From: Chloroflexota bacterium
GTDB taxonomy: Bacteria; Chloroflexota; Anaerolineae; Aggregatilineales; Phototrophicaceae
Length of the DNA stretch: 64,000 nucleotides
Assembly: GCA_020161935.1 (NCBI GenBank)
Contig: JAIUNI010000010.1
Location: forward strand, 210,561 to 274,560
Reading direction: 5' to 3'
Shown here: one piece after another, positions 33,577 through 41,857 of the stretch
Numbering within the stretch: the stretch's first letter is position 1
Layout of the letters: each line of letters begins with the position of its first letter
The notes under the pieces: model-generated
Seen by the model: only the letters and a program-made list of their open reading frames with translations
Told to the model about the DNA's origin: nothing
The model's database searches: none
Position numbers and translations under genes: made by a program

Positions 33577-33602
33577 CGGTGGACAGTGGTTCGCCGTTTT
33601 TT
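33573..33602 (+). terminator. Terminator after malQ
   Basis: AAAACGG and CCGTTTT pair around an internal GTGGACAGTGGTTCG-like loop and are followed by further T residues. Confidence 0.6.
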
Positions 33603-33610
33603 ATTTGGTT

Positions 33611-33694
33611 ATCAGTTGATAGTTATCAGTTATCAGTTTTCAGTTATCAGTTCACAGTTGACAGTTCACAGTTGACAGTTCACAGTTGACAGTT
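33611..33694. repeat. Twelve tandem heptamers, NNNAGTT type
   Basis: Twelve consecutive seven-base units, each ending in AGTT, in unbroken phase: the first six are mostly ATCAGTT, the last six alternate CACAGTT and GACAGTT. Heptameric short tandem repeats of this kind are best known from filamentous cyanobacteria. Confidence 0.85.
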
Positions 33695-33712
33695 AACAGC
33701 CCAATACAAATG

Positions 33713-34089
33713 CGAGTCGCCAAGTCCGCCAAGGTATACAGAGAACGCCAAGGTTTTGTGGCGGCAGTGGAGTGCCAATCAAGTCTCCAGTCGTCAGTCT
33801 CCAGTCAACAGCTTTAAGGCAAAGACGAATACGAGTCGCCAAGTCCGCCAAGGTATACAGAGAACGCCAAGGTTTTGTGGCGGCGGCAGTGGAGTGCCAA
33901 TTCAGTCATCAGTCAACAGTCAAAGGCAAAGACAAGAAAGTTTGTGGCGGCGGCAGGGTGCCAATTCAGTCATCAGCTATCCGTCGCCAGTCAACAGTCA
34001 AAGGCAAAGACGAATCGCCAAGACGGCCAAGAAAAGCAGAGAGCGCCAAGGGTTATGGCGGCAGTGGTGGCGGCAGCAGGGTGCCAATT
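33713..34089. repeat. 119-base direct repeat with decayed further copies
   Basis: The block 33713-33779 (starting CGAGTCGCCAAGTCCGCC, ending GGAGTGCCAAT) recurs at 33832-33901 with only one extra GGC triplet. Partial copies of its GTGGCGG...GTGCCAAT end lie at about 33941-33965 and 34050-34088, with CAACAGTCAAAGGCAAAGAC spacers between. Confidence 0.8.
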
Positions 34090-34550
34090 TGCGAAAAACT
34101 GCAAAAACTGCAATTGCGAAACAGCCTGTTTTAGCGGCTGTGAGAGAGCGAAGTGCCGAAACTTCGCCCTAAAGGATTTCCTTCGGTCACAAATTTCTTC
34201 AAATTCGTCACTTTCACAGTGCATTTTGGGAGTGGGTTGTGAATTTGAACCTCCAAATGTTGTAAATGTTCAAAATATTGCAATTGTTGCAACTCTGATT
34301 CTCATTATTCTCAACATTTGAGCGAGCAATGATGCTGTTGATGCTGTTGAGAATCGGTTCATTTGTCACAAATGTCGTCAGTGTCGGTAATGTCAGTTGG
34401 CAAATTTGGCAGCAATTTCGGCAATGGCAAAAGCAAGTTATCAGTCAACAGTTTACAGTTATCAGTCAAAGACAAGCCATCAGCTATCAGTCGCCAGTCG
34501 CCAGCTCAAGGCAAATGCAAGTGGATGCGGTTGTTAAGTTGCGTGAGTCT

Positions 34551-34634
34551 GCCCTCACCCCACGACGGTACGCTCGCAGGCTCGCTCCACCGTCAGCCCT
34601 CTCCCGACCGCTGAGTACAGCTAGGAGAGGGGAG
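34551..34634. repeat. Interspersed palindromic repeat, copy B (inverted)
   Basis: The reverse complement of 34551-34605 matches 24309-24363 at 50 of 55 bases. It is followed by a CTAGGAGAGGGGAGC end that can fold back on GCCCTCTCCC. Confidence 0.8.
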
Positions 34635-34825
34635 CAAGATGTGGTCGCTCCTATGAACAGGATAGCAGAGGTTGGGGGCGAAAGGGTGAACATTTGTCAG
34701 AACATTTGGTCACTTTTAAGCGATGTTGGCGTTAACCTTCTTGAGGGAGCAGGATTGTTAAGCAGGTTGGTGGCGGGTTTGAAAACGGTTTGTGGCACAA
34801 ACGGAAAATAAACTTTCTTTATAGT

Positions 34826-34885
34826 ACTGAGTTCTGAGTGCCGAGTACTGAGTTAATACAAAGTCGCAAGTTACAAGTGGCAAGT
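34826..34885. repeat. Heptad repeats, GAGT and CAAGT types
   Basis: ACTGAGT, TCTGAGT, GCCGAGT, ACTGAGT (34826-34853) and then CGCAAGT, TACAAGT, GGCAAGT (34865-34885). The two runs are in seven-base phase and close the island that opened with the same CAAGT type after malQ. Confidence 0.75.
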
Positions 34886-34952
34886 TAAAGGCAGAGCATG
34901 ATGGACAGCAAGTATGCGTCGACGTTTTAGATAGTTGCGGGGAGAGAAGTAA

Positions 34953-34978
34953 CGGACAGCCTGTCTGCTGTCCCTACA
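34953..34978. repeat. 26-base hairpin repeat, copy 2
   Basis: Identical over 26 bases to 24437-24462, with the same GGACAGC/GCTGTCC stem. Confidence 0.85.
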
Positions 34979-35119
34979 TACGGACGGTACGTTTGTGGGC
35001 GCGCAGCCGTGTGCCTCTATTGTGCTGAGTGTGCATTGAGCGTGTGGGGTGTTGAGGTTGGGAGAGTGTTCGTGTATGCTGGCGGGGTTGGATGAGTAGA
35101 GTTTAGGGAAGATGTGATT

Positions 35120-36982
35120 ATGCTTAACCAAAATCATTGGACAGCAGGGCTACATCATGATGGCTCGGTGCTGTATGTTTCTAACCCGAAGCCGAAGCTG
35201 GGCGACGTGGTGACGATCCGGCTGCGCGCGCCGAAAGATGCGCCGATCCGCCATATTATGCTGCGAACCGCGCCGGACGGTGAGCAGCATTTTACCAAGA
35301 TGGAACGCCAAGGCGAGGACGCGATTTGTGCTTACTGGGGGGCGGAGGTGCGGGTGACGAATCCATATCTGCCATACCGCTTCAAGGTGATGTCGGCGGA
35401 GGGGGCGTATTGGCTGACGGCGATGGGTGTGAGCCGCGCAGATGCAACGGACATCTGGGATTTTAAGCTCATCGCGGATTATGACGCGCCAGCGTGGTTA
35501 GAGGACACGGTGTTTTACCAGATATTCCCTGACCGCTTCAATAACGGTGACCCTAGCAACGATGTGCAGGCGGGCGAGTGGAGCCGACGCGGATACTCGA
35601 CCCAGCAGCGAGAGTGGGGCAGTATCCCGCTGCCACCGCAGCAGGTGGGCGGGTTGGATTTTTACGGCGGGGATTTACAGGGGATTACACAGAAGCTGGA
35701 TTATCTGCAAGATTTGGGTGTGAACGCGCTGTTCCTAAACCCTATTTTTACGGCGTACACCAATCACCGTTACGACGTGGCGGATTACAACCACGTTGAT
35801 CCACATTTGGGCGGTGATGCGGCGCTGGCGGAACTGCGGCGAGCGCTGGATGAACGTGGGATGCGGCTGATTTTGGACGTGACCCCCAACCACTGCGGAT
35901 CGGAGAATGTGTGGTTTTTGGAGGCGCTGAAAGACCCGAATGCGCCGACAGCGGAATACTTCACCTTTAACCAGTATCCCGATGAGTACGAGACATGGTT
36001 GGGACATAAGTCGCTGGTGAAGTTGAATTACCGGAGCCAAGCGCTGCGGGATGTGATGTATAGAGGCGAGGATTCGGTGATCCGGCGGTGGATGCATGAG
36101 CCGTACCAGATTGACGGCTGGCGGCTGGATGTGGCGAACATGACGGCGCGGCAGGGGATGGTGCAGCTTACGCACAAGGTTTGGCGGGAGATGCGGCGGG
36201 CGATGAAGGCCGATAACCCACAGGCGTATTTGTTCGGCGAGAATTTTTACGACGGTACACCGCATTTGCAGGGCGATGAACTGGACGCGATTATGAATTA
36301 TCAGGGTTTCACCAAGCCGATATGGGGCTGGCTGCAACCGGAACTTGATCCGGCGACTTTACCCGCGCAGGTTGATCCGATGCCGCTGCCCGCCGAAGCG
36401 GTGGCCGAGCAGATGACACGGTTCGCGGGGGCGGTGCCGTGGGTGGTGACGGCGCAGCAGTTTAACCTGATTGACAGCCATGATACGGCGCGTATCCTGA
36501 ACCTGATGGGCGGGGATAAGGCGCGGGTGCGGCTGGCGGCGGCACTGCTGATGACGATGCCGGGTGTGCCGTGCATTTATTATGGTGACGAGATCGGGAT
36601 GGAGGGCGGGCCTGACCCTGACAACCGGCGGACGATGCCGTGGGATGAGGCGGCGTGGGATCATGACCTGCGAGCGTACTTCCAGCGGTTGATCTCGATG
36701 CGGCGAACGGCACCGGCTTTACGGCGCGGCGGTTTCCAGTTCTTGTATGCGGCGGGTGATGTGCTGGCGTACCAGCGGCAGTCGGTGGAGCAGCGGTTGA
36801 CGATGGTGGCGCATCGCGGAAAGGCGGCATCCGAGCATGTGCGGTTGGCGGTGTGGCAAGCGGGGATCGCTGATGGGGTGACGCTGACCGATACGTTTAC
36901 GGGCGCGACGTTCACGGTGGAAGGTGGACATGTGGCGCTGGGTTCGCTGGCGGCGGGCGGGGTGCTGGTGCTGGAGGGGTGA
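35120..36982 (+). CDS. GH13 alpha-amylase/neopullulanase-like glucosidase
   Basis: A 620-residue enzyme. ATG 35120 fits a GGGAAG ribosome-binding site better than the GTG two codons earlier. An N-terminal beta domain resembling CBM34 (about 1-115) precedes a GH13 barrel: TVFYQIFPDRF near 131, RYDVADYNHVDP near 215, nucleophile Asp in GWRLDVANM, acid Glu in FGENF and the third Asp in DSHDTAR. No signal peptide, so cytosolic. The N-terminal domain and VFYQIFPDRF suit the cyclomaltodextrinase/neopullulanase/maltodextrin glucosidase subfamilies. It should cut maltodextrins in concert with MalQ. Confidence 0.9.
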   Translation: MLNQNHWTAGLHHDGSVLYVSNPKPKLGDVVTIRLRAPKDAPIRHIMLRTAPDGEQHFTKMERQGEDAICAYWGAEVRVTNPYLPYRFKVMSAEGAYWLTAMGVSRADATDIWDFKLIADYDAPAWLEDTVFYQIFPDRFNNGDPSNDVQAGEWSRRGYSTQQREWGSIPLPPQQVGGLDFYGGDLQGITQKLDYLQDLGVNALFLNPIFTAYTNHRYDVADYNHVDPHLGGDAALAELRRALDERGMRLILDVTPNHCGSENVWFLEALKDPNAPTAEYFTFNQYPDEYETWLGHKSLVKLNYRSQALRDVMYRGEDSVIRRWMHEPYQIDGWRLDVANMTARQGMVQLTHKVWREMRRAMKADNPQAYLFGENFYDGTPHLQGDELDAIMNYQGFTKPIWGWLQPELDPATLPAQVDPMPLPAEAVAEQMTRFAGAVPWVVTAQQFNLIDSHDTARILNLMGGDKARVRLAAALLMTMPGVPCIYYGDEIGMEGGPDPDNRRTMPWDEAAWDHDLRAYFQRLISMRRTAPALRRGGFQFLYAAGDVLAYQRQSVEQRLTMVAHRGKAASEHVRLAVWQAGIADGVTLTDTFTGATFTVEGGHVALGSLAAGGVLVLEG

Positions 36983-37029
36983 GAGTTACGCTATAATAAC
37001 GTTGTAGGTTATCCGTTGTGAGGTTGAAC

Positions 37030-37602
37030 ATGGTTATTCGTGACCCTATCAAAACATCACAAGCGCAATTTGAACTGCTTATCAATGCGCCCGAAAACGC
37101 AGATAAGTGGTTTGAGATGCTGAGTGGTATCGTCTATGAGGTTGTTATGCCAACGCCAATCCATGCTTTTATCGGATCACTCATTTACCGGATGATTGCT
37201 AACTTTCTTGATCTGCATCCGTTGGGATTTGCGTATGCTGACGGATGCATGTTCTACCTGCCAAACGGGGATAATGTTATTCCTGACGCGGCGTTTGTCT
37301 CTAAGGAACGGCTGCCCTTCGTTCCGGCTCGATATGATCTTGCGCCTGACTTGGCCGTAGAGGTTATCTCACCCAGCAATAAACCGGATGATATGCTGCT
37401 CAAAATTGAGAGTTATATCGAGTGCGGAACACAGCTTGTGTGGGCAGTTTACCCTGAAGAGAAGCTGGTGCGGGTGTGGCGACCCGATGGTAAAGGTCGA
37501 GCCTCGGTACAGAAGCTCGACTTGAGCGGCGTGCTAGATGGCGAGGATGTGCTGCCGGGTTTCAGCCTCGCTGTTAAAGATATTTTCCCCGTAGAGGCAT
37601 AA
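37030..37602 (+). CDS. Uma2 family (DUF820) putative endonuclease
   Basis: A 190-residue protein. ATG 37030 follows TGAGG by six bases, better than an in-frame GTG at 37018; TATAAT lies at 36992-36997. Family core: VIPDAAFVSKERLP near 91, PDLAVEVISPSNKPDDM near 112 (the ExK position reads EVI, so the last catalytic Lys is replaced by Ile), then YIECGTQLVWAVYPEEKLV. Compare the copy at 12566, which keeps EVK. The altered motif raises doubt about nuclease activity. Confidence 0.85.
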   Translation: MVIRDPIKTSQAQFELLINAPENADKWFEMLSGIVYEVVMPTPIHAFIGSLIYRMIANFLDLHPLGFAYADGCMFYLPNGDNVIPDAAFVSKERLPFVPARYDLAPDLAVEVISPSNKPDDMLLKIESYIECGTQLVWAVYPEEKLVRVWRPDGKGRASVQKLDLSGVLDGEDVLPGFSLAVKDIFPVEA

Positions 37603-37611
37603 GCTGTACAT

Positions 37612-38694
37612 CTAAGTGGTGGGCTTGAGGGAGCTACAGACGAAGTTTTTGAGTACGGTGCCGACTTCGACATCGAAACTTCGCTCCAACTTCGATTCTT
37701 GCCACAGATCGTAATTCACCTCGCACTCGAAGGGACGATCACCGTCGCCTTTGAGCATGAGAATGTAATCTTCATCACGGCCACTTTCGCGTTTGCAGCC
37801 GATGGTAAAGCAACTCGTGCTGACATTCGTATCCGGCCAGTAGGGGGCGTTGGTTTTGTCGCCGCGAGCGACGGCGGGACTTGCTCCAACCCAGCGGTTG
37901 ACCATATAGGTACACATATAACCCATGACCGGCTCGCTGCGGTAGTTGGTTTCGCAACTCCGTTCCTCGCGGAAGGTGCCGTCGCCCTGATCGATCTGGT
38001 TGGTGGTGCAGGTTTGCCCATCAGGGATTTGGCGCGTGTCGACCTGTTCATAACTGCGCGAGACGCTGTAGGCATCACCGGGCATTCTGTCGCAATTGGT
38101 TTTGTCGTGAACGGGTTGCAAACTCTGTAGGTTGATCGTTCGTTCCCACTTGTAGCCGGTGACGTAGGCGCTGGCTTTGACGGTGCGGGTGAGGGCGAAG
38201 ATGGCCCCACCAATGAGGGCGACCACAATTACACCGATGATGAGCCATTTGTTGATGCCGCCACTACTTTGCGCGGGTTTGGTGGCTGCGGCGGCTATAC
38301 CGAGCGCGGGAACTTGCGTGCCTTGCTGACGCTGCTGCAAGTTTTCGGTTTCGAAGGACTCGCCTTCGGCTTTGGTGCGACCGGCGACCTGCCCGGCGGT
38401 AGCAGCACCGGAAAGGGGCGCACCGCAGTTACCGCAGAACTCCGCCGCGCCACCGTTGAGCGAGCTACAGGCTTTGCAGATTTTATCCGCGCCGACGTAG
38501 ATATGATCTTGTACGGCGACTTTTTCCGAGTCGGAAGGGAAGTAACGCCATGAGGGATCCTGCTGACCGCCGCAGTTCGGGCAGAAGCGGTGGGTTTTGC
38601 CGAGCAGCTTTTTTGTGCCACAAAACTTGCAATCCCACAGCATTTCGTAGGTTTTAGCCCCGCTTTGAGGACGCGGGGCGGGTTGGTTTTCCAT
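37612..38694 (-). CDS. Zinc-ribbon protein with one membrane helix
   Basis: A 360-residue protein. Two N-terminal zinc ribbons are visible: CKFCGTKK...FCPNCGG (about 22-43) and CKACSSLNGG...FCGNCGAP (about 74-93). A Gln/Ala-rich linker leads to a membrane helix (about 150-168), and an outside C-terminal domain (about 170-355) contains about ten cysteines and many aromatic residues, no family recognised. Such layouts place metal-binding ribbons in the cytoplasm as docking modules. Convergent with the Uma2 gene, nine bases apart. Confidence 0.78.
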   Translation of the reverse strand: MENQPAPRPQSGAKTYEMLWDCKFCGTKKLLGKTHRFCPNCGGQQDPSWRYFPSDSEKVAVQDHIYVGADKICKACSSLNGGAAEFCGNCGAPLSGAATAGQVAGRTKAEGESFETENLQQRQQGTQVPALGIAAAATKPAQSSGGINKWLIIGVIVVALIGGAIFALTRTVKASAYVTGYKWERTINLQSLQPVHDKTNCDRMPGDAYSVSRSYEQVDTRQIPDGQTCTTNQIDQGDGTFREERSCETNYRSEPVMGYMCTYMVNRWVGASPAVARGDKTNAPYWPDTNVSTSCFTIGCKRESGRDEDYILMLKGDGDRPFECEVNYDLWQESKLERSFDVEVGTVLKNFVCSSLKPTT

Positions 38695-38777
38695 AGTGCA
38701 GCCTTTAATGTCAACGATATAAGGTGATTATACCCTTTCTCGCTTTTGATAAGCCTTGATGCCGCACTTGAAGTTGG

Positions 38778-39473
38778 TTAGTTGGGCATGATGCTGGGTT
38801 CATCGGGGTGCATCAAGCCGAACGCTTGGCGTAAATCCAGCAGTTTGCGGATTTGTTGTTCAGGCAGCGATTTACCGCCGCCCAACTGATGAACGAGATA
38901 AGTGAGGTGGGCGGTGTGTTCGAGCGTTTCGAGGCGCATGAACGCCTGCCATACATCTTTGCCCAGCGTCAGTGAGCCGTGGAATGAGAGCATAATGGCA
39001 TCGTGCCGGGTGACGAGTTCAGCCACGACATCGCGATCTTCAGTGGTGGCGGGTGTGGCATACGGCGCGTTCGGTACAACACCGAGCAGGATGATGGCTT
39101 CGGGGATGGTGTAGGTCTGCATATTGATGCCTGCCATTGTTAAGGAAACGGCATAGGGTGGGTGGGCGTGTACCACACCGTTGACATCGGGACGGCGCAG
39201 ATAGGCTTCGAGGTGCATAGGCGTTTCGGTACTGGGTTTGAGGTGGGCGGTTGCTTCGCTCTGGTCTACCTTATTCCCGTCCATGTCCACAATTATCATC
39301 TGCTCAGGCTTCATGTAGCCTTTCGACAAGCCGGATGGTGTGATGAGGATGTGGTTGGCATCCAAGCGGGCGGAGATATTACCGGCAGTCCCATCCACAA
39401 ACTTGTATTCATACATTTGCCGACCGACCAGACAGATTTGTTCACGTAACTGCTGTTCACAGGTGTTCATCAT
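38778..39473 (-). CDS. Class II aldolase/adducin family protein
   Basis: A 231-residue zinc-dependent aldolase or epimerase of the FucA/AraD family. GTAGNISARL near 29, TPSGLSKGYM near 46, the acid Glu of PSTETPMHLEAY near 83, the metal ligands HAHPPYA near 103 and a third His in LETLEHTAHL near 182 are all present. It acts on a sugar phosphate such as L-fuculose 1-phosphate or L-ribulose 5-phosphate; the substrate cannot be chosen. Two adjacent ATGs follow AAGGAAAC; either may be used. Confidence 0.9.
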   Translation of the reverse strand: MMNTCEQQLREQICLVGRQMYEYKFVDGTAGNISARLDANHILITPSGLSKGYMKPEQMIIVDMDGNKVDQSEATAHLKPSTETPMHLEAYLRRPDVNGVVHAHPPYAVSLTMAGINMQTYTIPEAIILLGVVPNAPYATPATTEDRDVVAELVTRHDAIMLSFHGSLTLGKDVWQAFMRLETLEHTAHLTYLVHQLGGGKSLPEQQIRKLLDLRQAFGLMHPDEPSIMPN

Positions 39474-39579
39474 GTTTCCTTCTATACGCTTATGGTATAG
39501 GACTATGATTGAACACCTTACAAATTCGCGGTAGAAGAAATCATCATGATTCGGTCATGACGGACAGCAAGACTTTGGG

Positions 39580-40392
39580 TTATGGAAGTGCCGCCAGAAA
39601 CTCCAAGACGATTTTGTTCAGGGCGGCAGGCTGTTCCATGCTGGGCAAATGAGCCACGCCGGACATGATGACACGTTTTGCGCCAGCGATGTGATCGGCT
39701 AAGTATTTGCCAGCGGTTTGAACGTAAGGGGTGTCCAGATCGCCATAGATGATGAGCGCGGGCAGGTGGAGTTCGCTCAAGCGGTTGACGGCGGGTGAGG
39801 CGAGTGGGATTTCCTTGCCGAGTTCGAGTTTCTCGTTGTGTAGGGCGATGCTGTTCATGGCGATCATCTTCTCGCGGATGGCACCCCCGACACGACCGGC
39901 TGGGGCAGCGGGGCCATCCAGCCAGATTTGGGCTTCGTATTCGGCAACTTTATCCAACTCATCCGCTTCGTAGGCTTTCACCAAGTCGCCCCAAACAGCG
40001 GGTGGCGGGTCGTCGGTTTTGAAGCCGCCGGGGCCGGAGCCGATGGTGATGAGTGCCTTCGCCATTTCGGGATGGGTGAGGGCGAAGTCGATGCACGCGC
40101 CGCCGCCCATCGAGCAGCCCATGAGATAGGCGTGATTGATGCCGAGGTGGGTGAGCAGGGCGTATATGTCTTCACTGCGGTTAAAGTCGCCGTCAACGGG
40201 TTTGGTTTGGCCGAAGCCGCGCTGGTCGAAGCGGATGACGTGGTACTGCTCGGCGAACAGATCAAATTGGTGGTCCCACAGGCGGTTGTCGGCGACACCG
40301 GCGTGTACCATGATGAGTGGGTGACCGCTGCCCGCGATTTCGTAATACATTTGTGTCCCGTTGACAGGGGCGAATCCGGTTTGTTTGGTCAT
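39580..40392 (-). CDS. Alpha/beta hydrolase
   Basis: A 270-residue soluble hydrolase. The oxyanion region MVHAGVADNRLWD near 28, RFDQRGFGQT near 54, the nucleophile elbow GCSMGGG (Ser near 94), acid Asp in YGDLDTPY and catalytic His in SGVAHLPSMEQP form a complete triad. It resembles 3-oxoadipate enol-lactonase and related esterases, but the substrate is unknown. In contrast to the dienelactone-hydrolase-like protein at 10739 the nucleophile is intact. It lies about 107 bases upstream of the aldolase gene on the same strand. Confidence 0.9.
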   Translation of the reverse strand: MTKQTGFAPVNGTQMYYEIAGSGHPLIMVHAGVADNRLWDHQFDLFAEQYHVIRFDQRGFGQTKPVDGDFNRSEDIYALLTHLGINHAYLMGCSMGGGACIDFALTHPEMAKALITIGSGPGGFKTDDPPPAVWGDLVKAYEADELDKVAEYEAQIWLDGPAAPAGRVGGAIREKMIAMNSIALHNEKLELGKEIPLASPAVNRLSELHLPALIIYGDLDTPYVQTAGKYLADHIAGAKRVIMSGVAHLPSMEQPAALNKIVLEFLAALP

Positions 40393-40672
40393 GTGGTCTC
40401 CTGATAAAAGTGTTGTTGATTAGGGGGCGGATATATAGTCGTTCGCCCTTATATGGTAGCAGGGAAGGGTTTAAAAGGCCATAATGGATCATGTCATAAT
40501 TTATTGCCAATAAGATTTTTATGCGGACGGACGCGAGACAGCGCTTCCCTACACAAGCCAAGCATGTGTCGTCATAAGGACTGTAGATCGGATGTTCGTG
40601 ACTTTGGTACACTGTACCAGTGGACAATCGAAACCGCAATCGGGCGCTGTATAATGCAAGCTGAGTGATGAG

Positions 40673-41857
40673 GTGAAAGTGGCTGTTATGGCAGGGCGTT
40701 CAAAACCGGAATCCGATACCGAGAAGCTGCAACAACGCAACCGTGAGCTGTCGATCTTGAATACCATCGCGAAGGCGCTGAACCAAGAAGTCGATTTGAC
40801 GCGGGCGCTGACGGTGGCGCTGCAAGATGTGGCGGAACTGTTCGACCTGCAAACCAGTTGGATTTTCCTGCTGGACACGAACAGCAAGTTTTATCTGGCG
40901 GCGGCGCAAAACCTGCCGCCCGCGCTGGGTAAGCACCCGCGACGGATGGCGGGGTCGTGCGACTGCATGTGGGCATTCAACAACAACGAACTGCCCGCGC
41001 CGAACAACATCACGTGCAGCCGTCTTGAGAATTTGACGGTTGGTACGGCGGGTTTGCGGCAGCACGCGAGTATTCCCCTGAACGCGGGTGGGAAGCCGCT
41101 GGGCATCCTGAACGTCGCCAGCACGGATTGGGGTGATTTGCGGGATGAAGATTTGCAACTCCTTTATCTCGTGGGGGATTTGCTGGCGATTGCGATTGAA
41201 CGGGCACGGTTATTTAGCCGCAGCGCGGAGATCGGGGCGATTGAAGAACGCAACCGTCTGGCGCGTGAAATCCACGACACGCTAGCACAAGGGCTGACGG
41301 CGATTGCGCTGCACCTCGAAACGGCGGACGCGCTGCTGGACAGCAACCAGTCGTGGGATCGGGTACATCATTCAGTGATGCAGGCGTTATATCTGACACG
41401 TACGAACCTTGAAGAAGCGCGGCGCTCTGTGATGGATTTACGGGCCGCGCCGTTGGAAGGGCGACCACTGGACGAAGCCCTGAAAGCGCTGGTGGACGAG
41501 TGGGCTTCGCGGCGGAAGGTGGAGATCAACTTTAGCGCCACCGGTACGGGGCGTATGCTGCCGATGCGGGTCGAGATCGGGTTATACCGCATCTTGCAAG
41601 AGGCGCTCACAAACATCGGGCGGCACGCACAGGCGCACCACGTCAGCGTGCAGTTGATGATTATGCCGGAACACATCCAACTGCTGATTAGCGATGACGG
41701 ACGGGGCTTCGACCCGGAACAAGTGACCCCAAACCGGTTCGGGCTGATTGGCATGAATGAGCGCGTCAACCTGCTTTCCGGCACGATGCAGGTAAGGAGC
41801 AGCCCCGGCGCGGGAACCGAACTTGAAATTTTCATCCCACTGGAGAGGTTATCATGA
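40673..41857 (+). CDS. GAF-domain histidine kinase, NarL/DesK type, with Cys cluster
   Basis: A 394-residue cytosolic kinase without membrane helices. A short coiled coil (about 15-35) leads to a GAF domain (about 40-185), HisKA_3 with phospho-acceptor H201 in REIHDTLAQGL, and a HATPase with LQEALTNIGRHA and SDDGRGFDP. The GAF domain carries C96, C98 and C115 in a GSCDCMW...TCSRL pattern that could bind a metal or Fe-S cluster or react to redox state. The first possible start is GTG 40673; GTG 40679 and ATG 40688 are alternatives. TATAAT lies at 40650-40655. Its stop overlaps the regulator start as ATGA. Confidence 0.92.
   Translation: MKVAVMAGRSKPESDTEKLQQRNRELSILNTIAKALNQEVDLTRALTVALQDVAELFDLQTSWIFLLDTNSKFYLAAAQNLPPALGKHPRRMAGSCDCMWAFNNNELPAPNNITCSRLENLTVGTAGLRQHASIPLNAGGKPLGILNVASTDWGDLRDEDLQLLYLVGDLLAIAIERARLFSRSAEIGAIEERNRLAREIHDTLAQGLTAIALHLETADALLDSNQSWDRVHHSVMQALYLTRTNLEEARRSVMDLRAAPLEGRPLDEALKALVDEWASRRKVEINFSATGTGRMLPMRVEIGLYRILQEALTNIGRHAQAHHVSVQLMIMPEHIQLLISDDGRGFDPEQVTPNRFGLIGMNERVNLLSGTMQVRSSPGAGTELEIFIPLERLS

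Larger units (their letters stand above)
33545..35119. other. 1.6 kb non-coding repeat island
   Basis: There is no credible gene between malQ and the amylase. The island holds three heptad-phased repeat types (33549, 33611, 34826/34865), a 119-base direct repeat (33713), degenerate CAGTCAACAGTCAAAGG words to about 34510, a palindromic repeat shared with 24296, and a hairpin repeat shared with 24437. Long open frames here come from the lack of stop codons in the heptad phase and do not look like proteins. Confidence 0.7.

Noticed and set aside
33713..34089. Possible CRISPR-like array
   Set aside because: The repeats are few, about 67 bases long, unevenly spaced and themselves related in the spacers. 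No cas genes occur in the window.
33756..34811. Open frames of 120-160 codons in the repeat island
   Set aside because: They run through the direct repeats and heptads, are dominated by Gln/Ser/Arg from repeat words, overlap each other in several frames and lack ribosome-binding sites.
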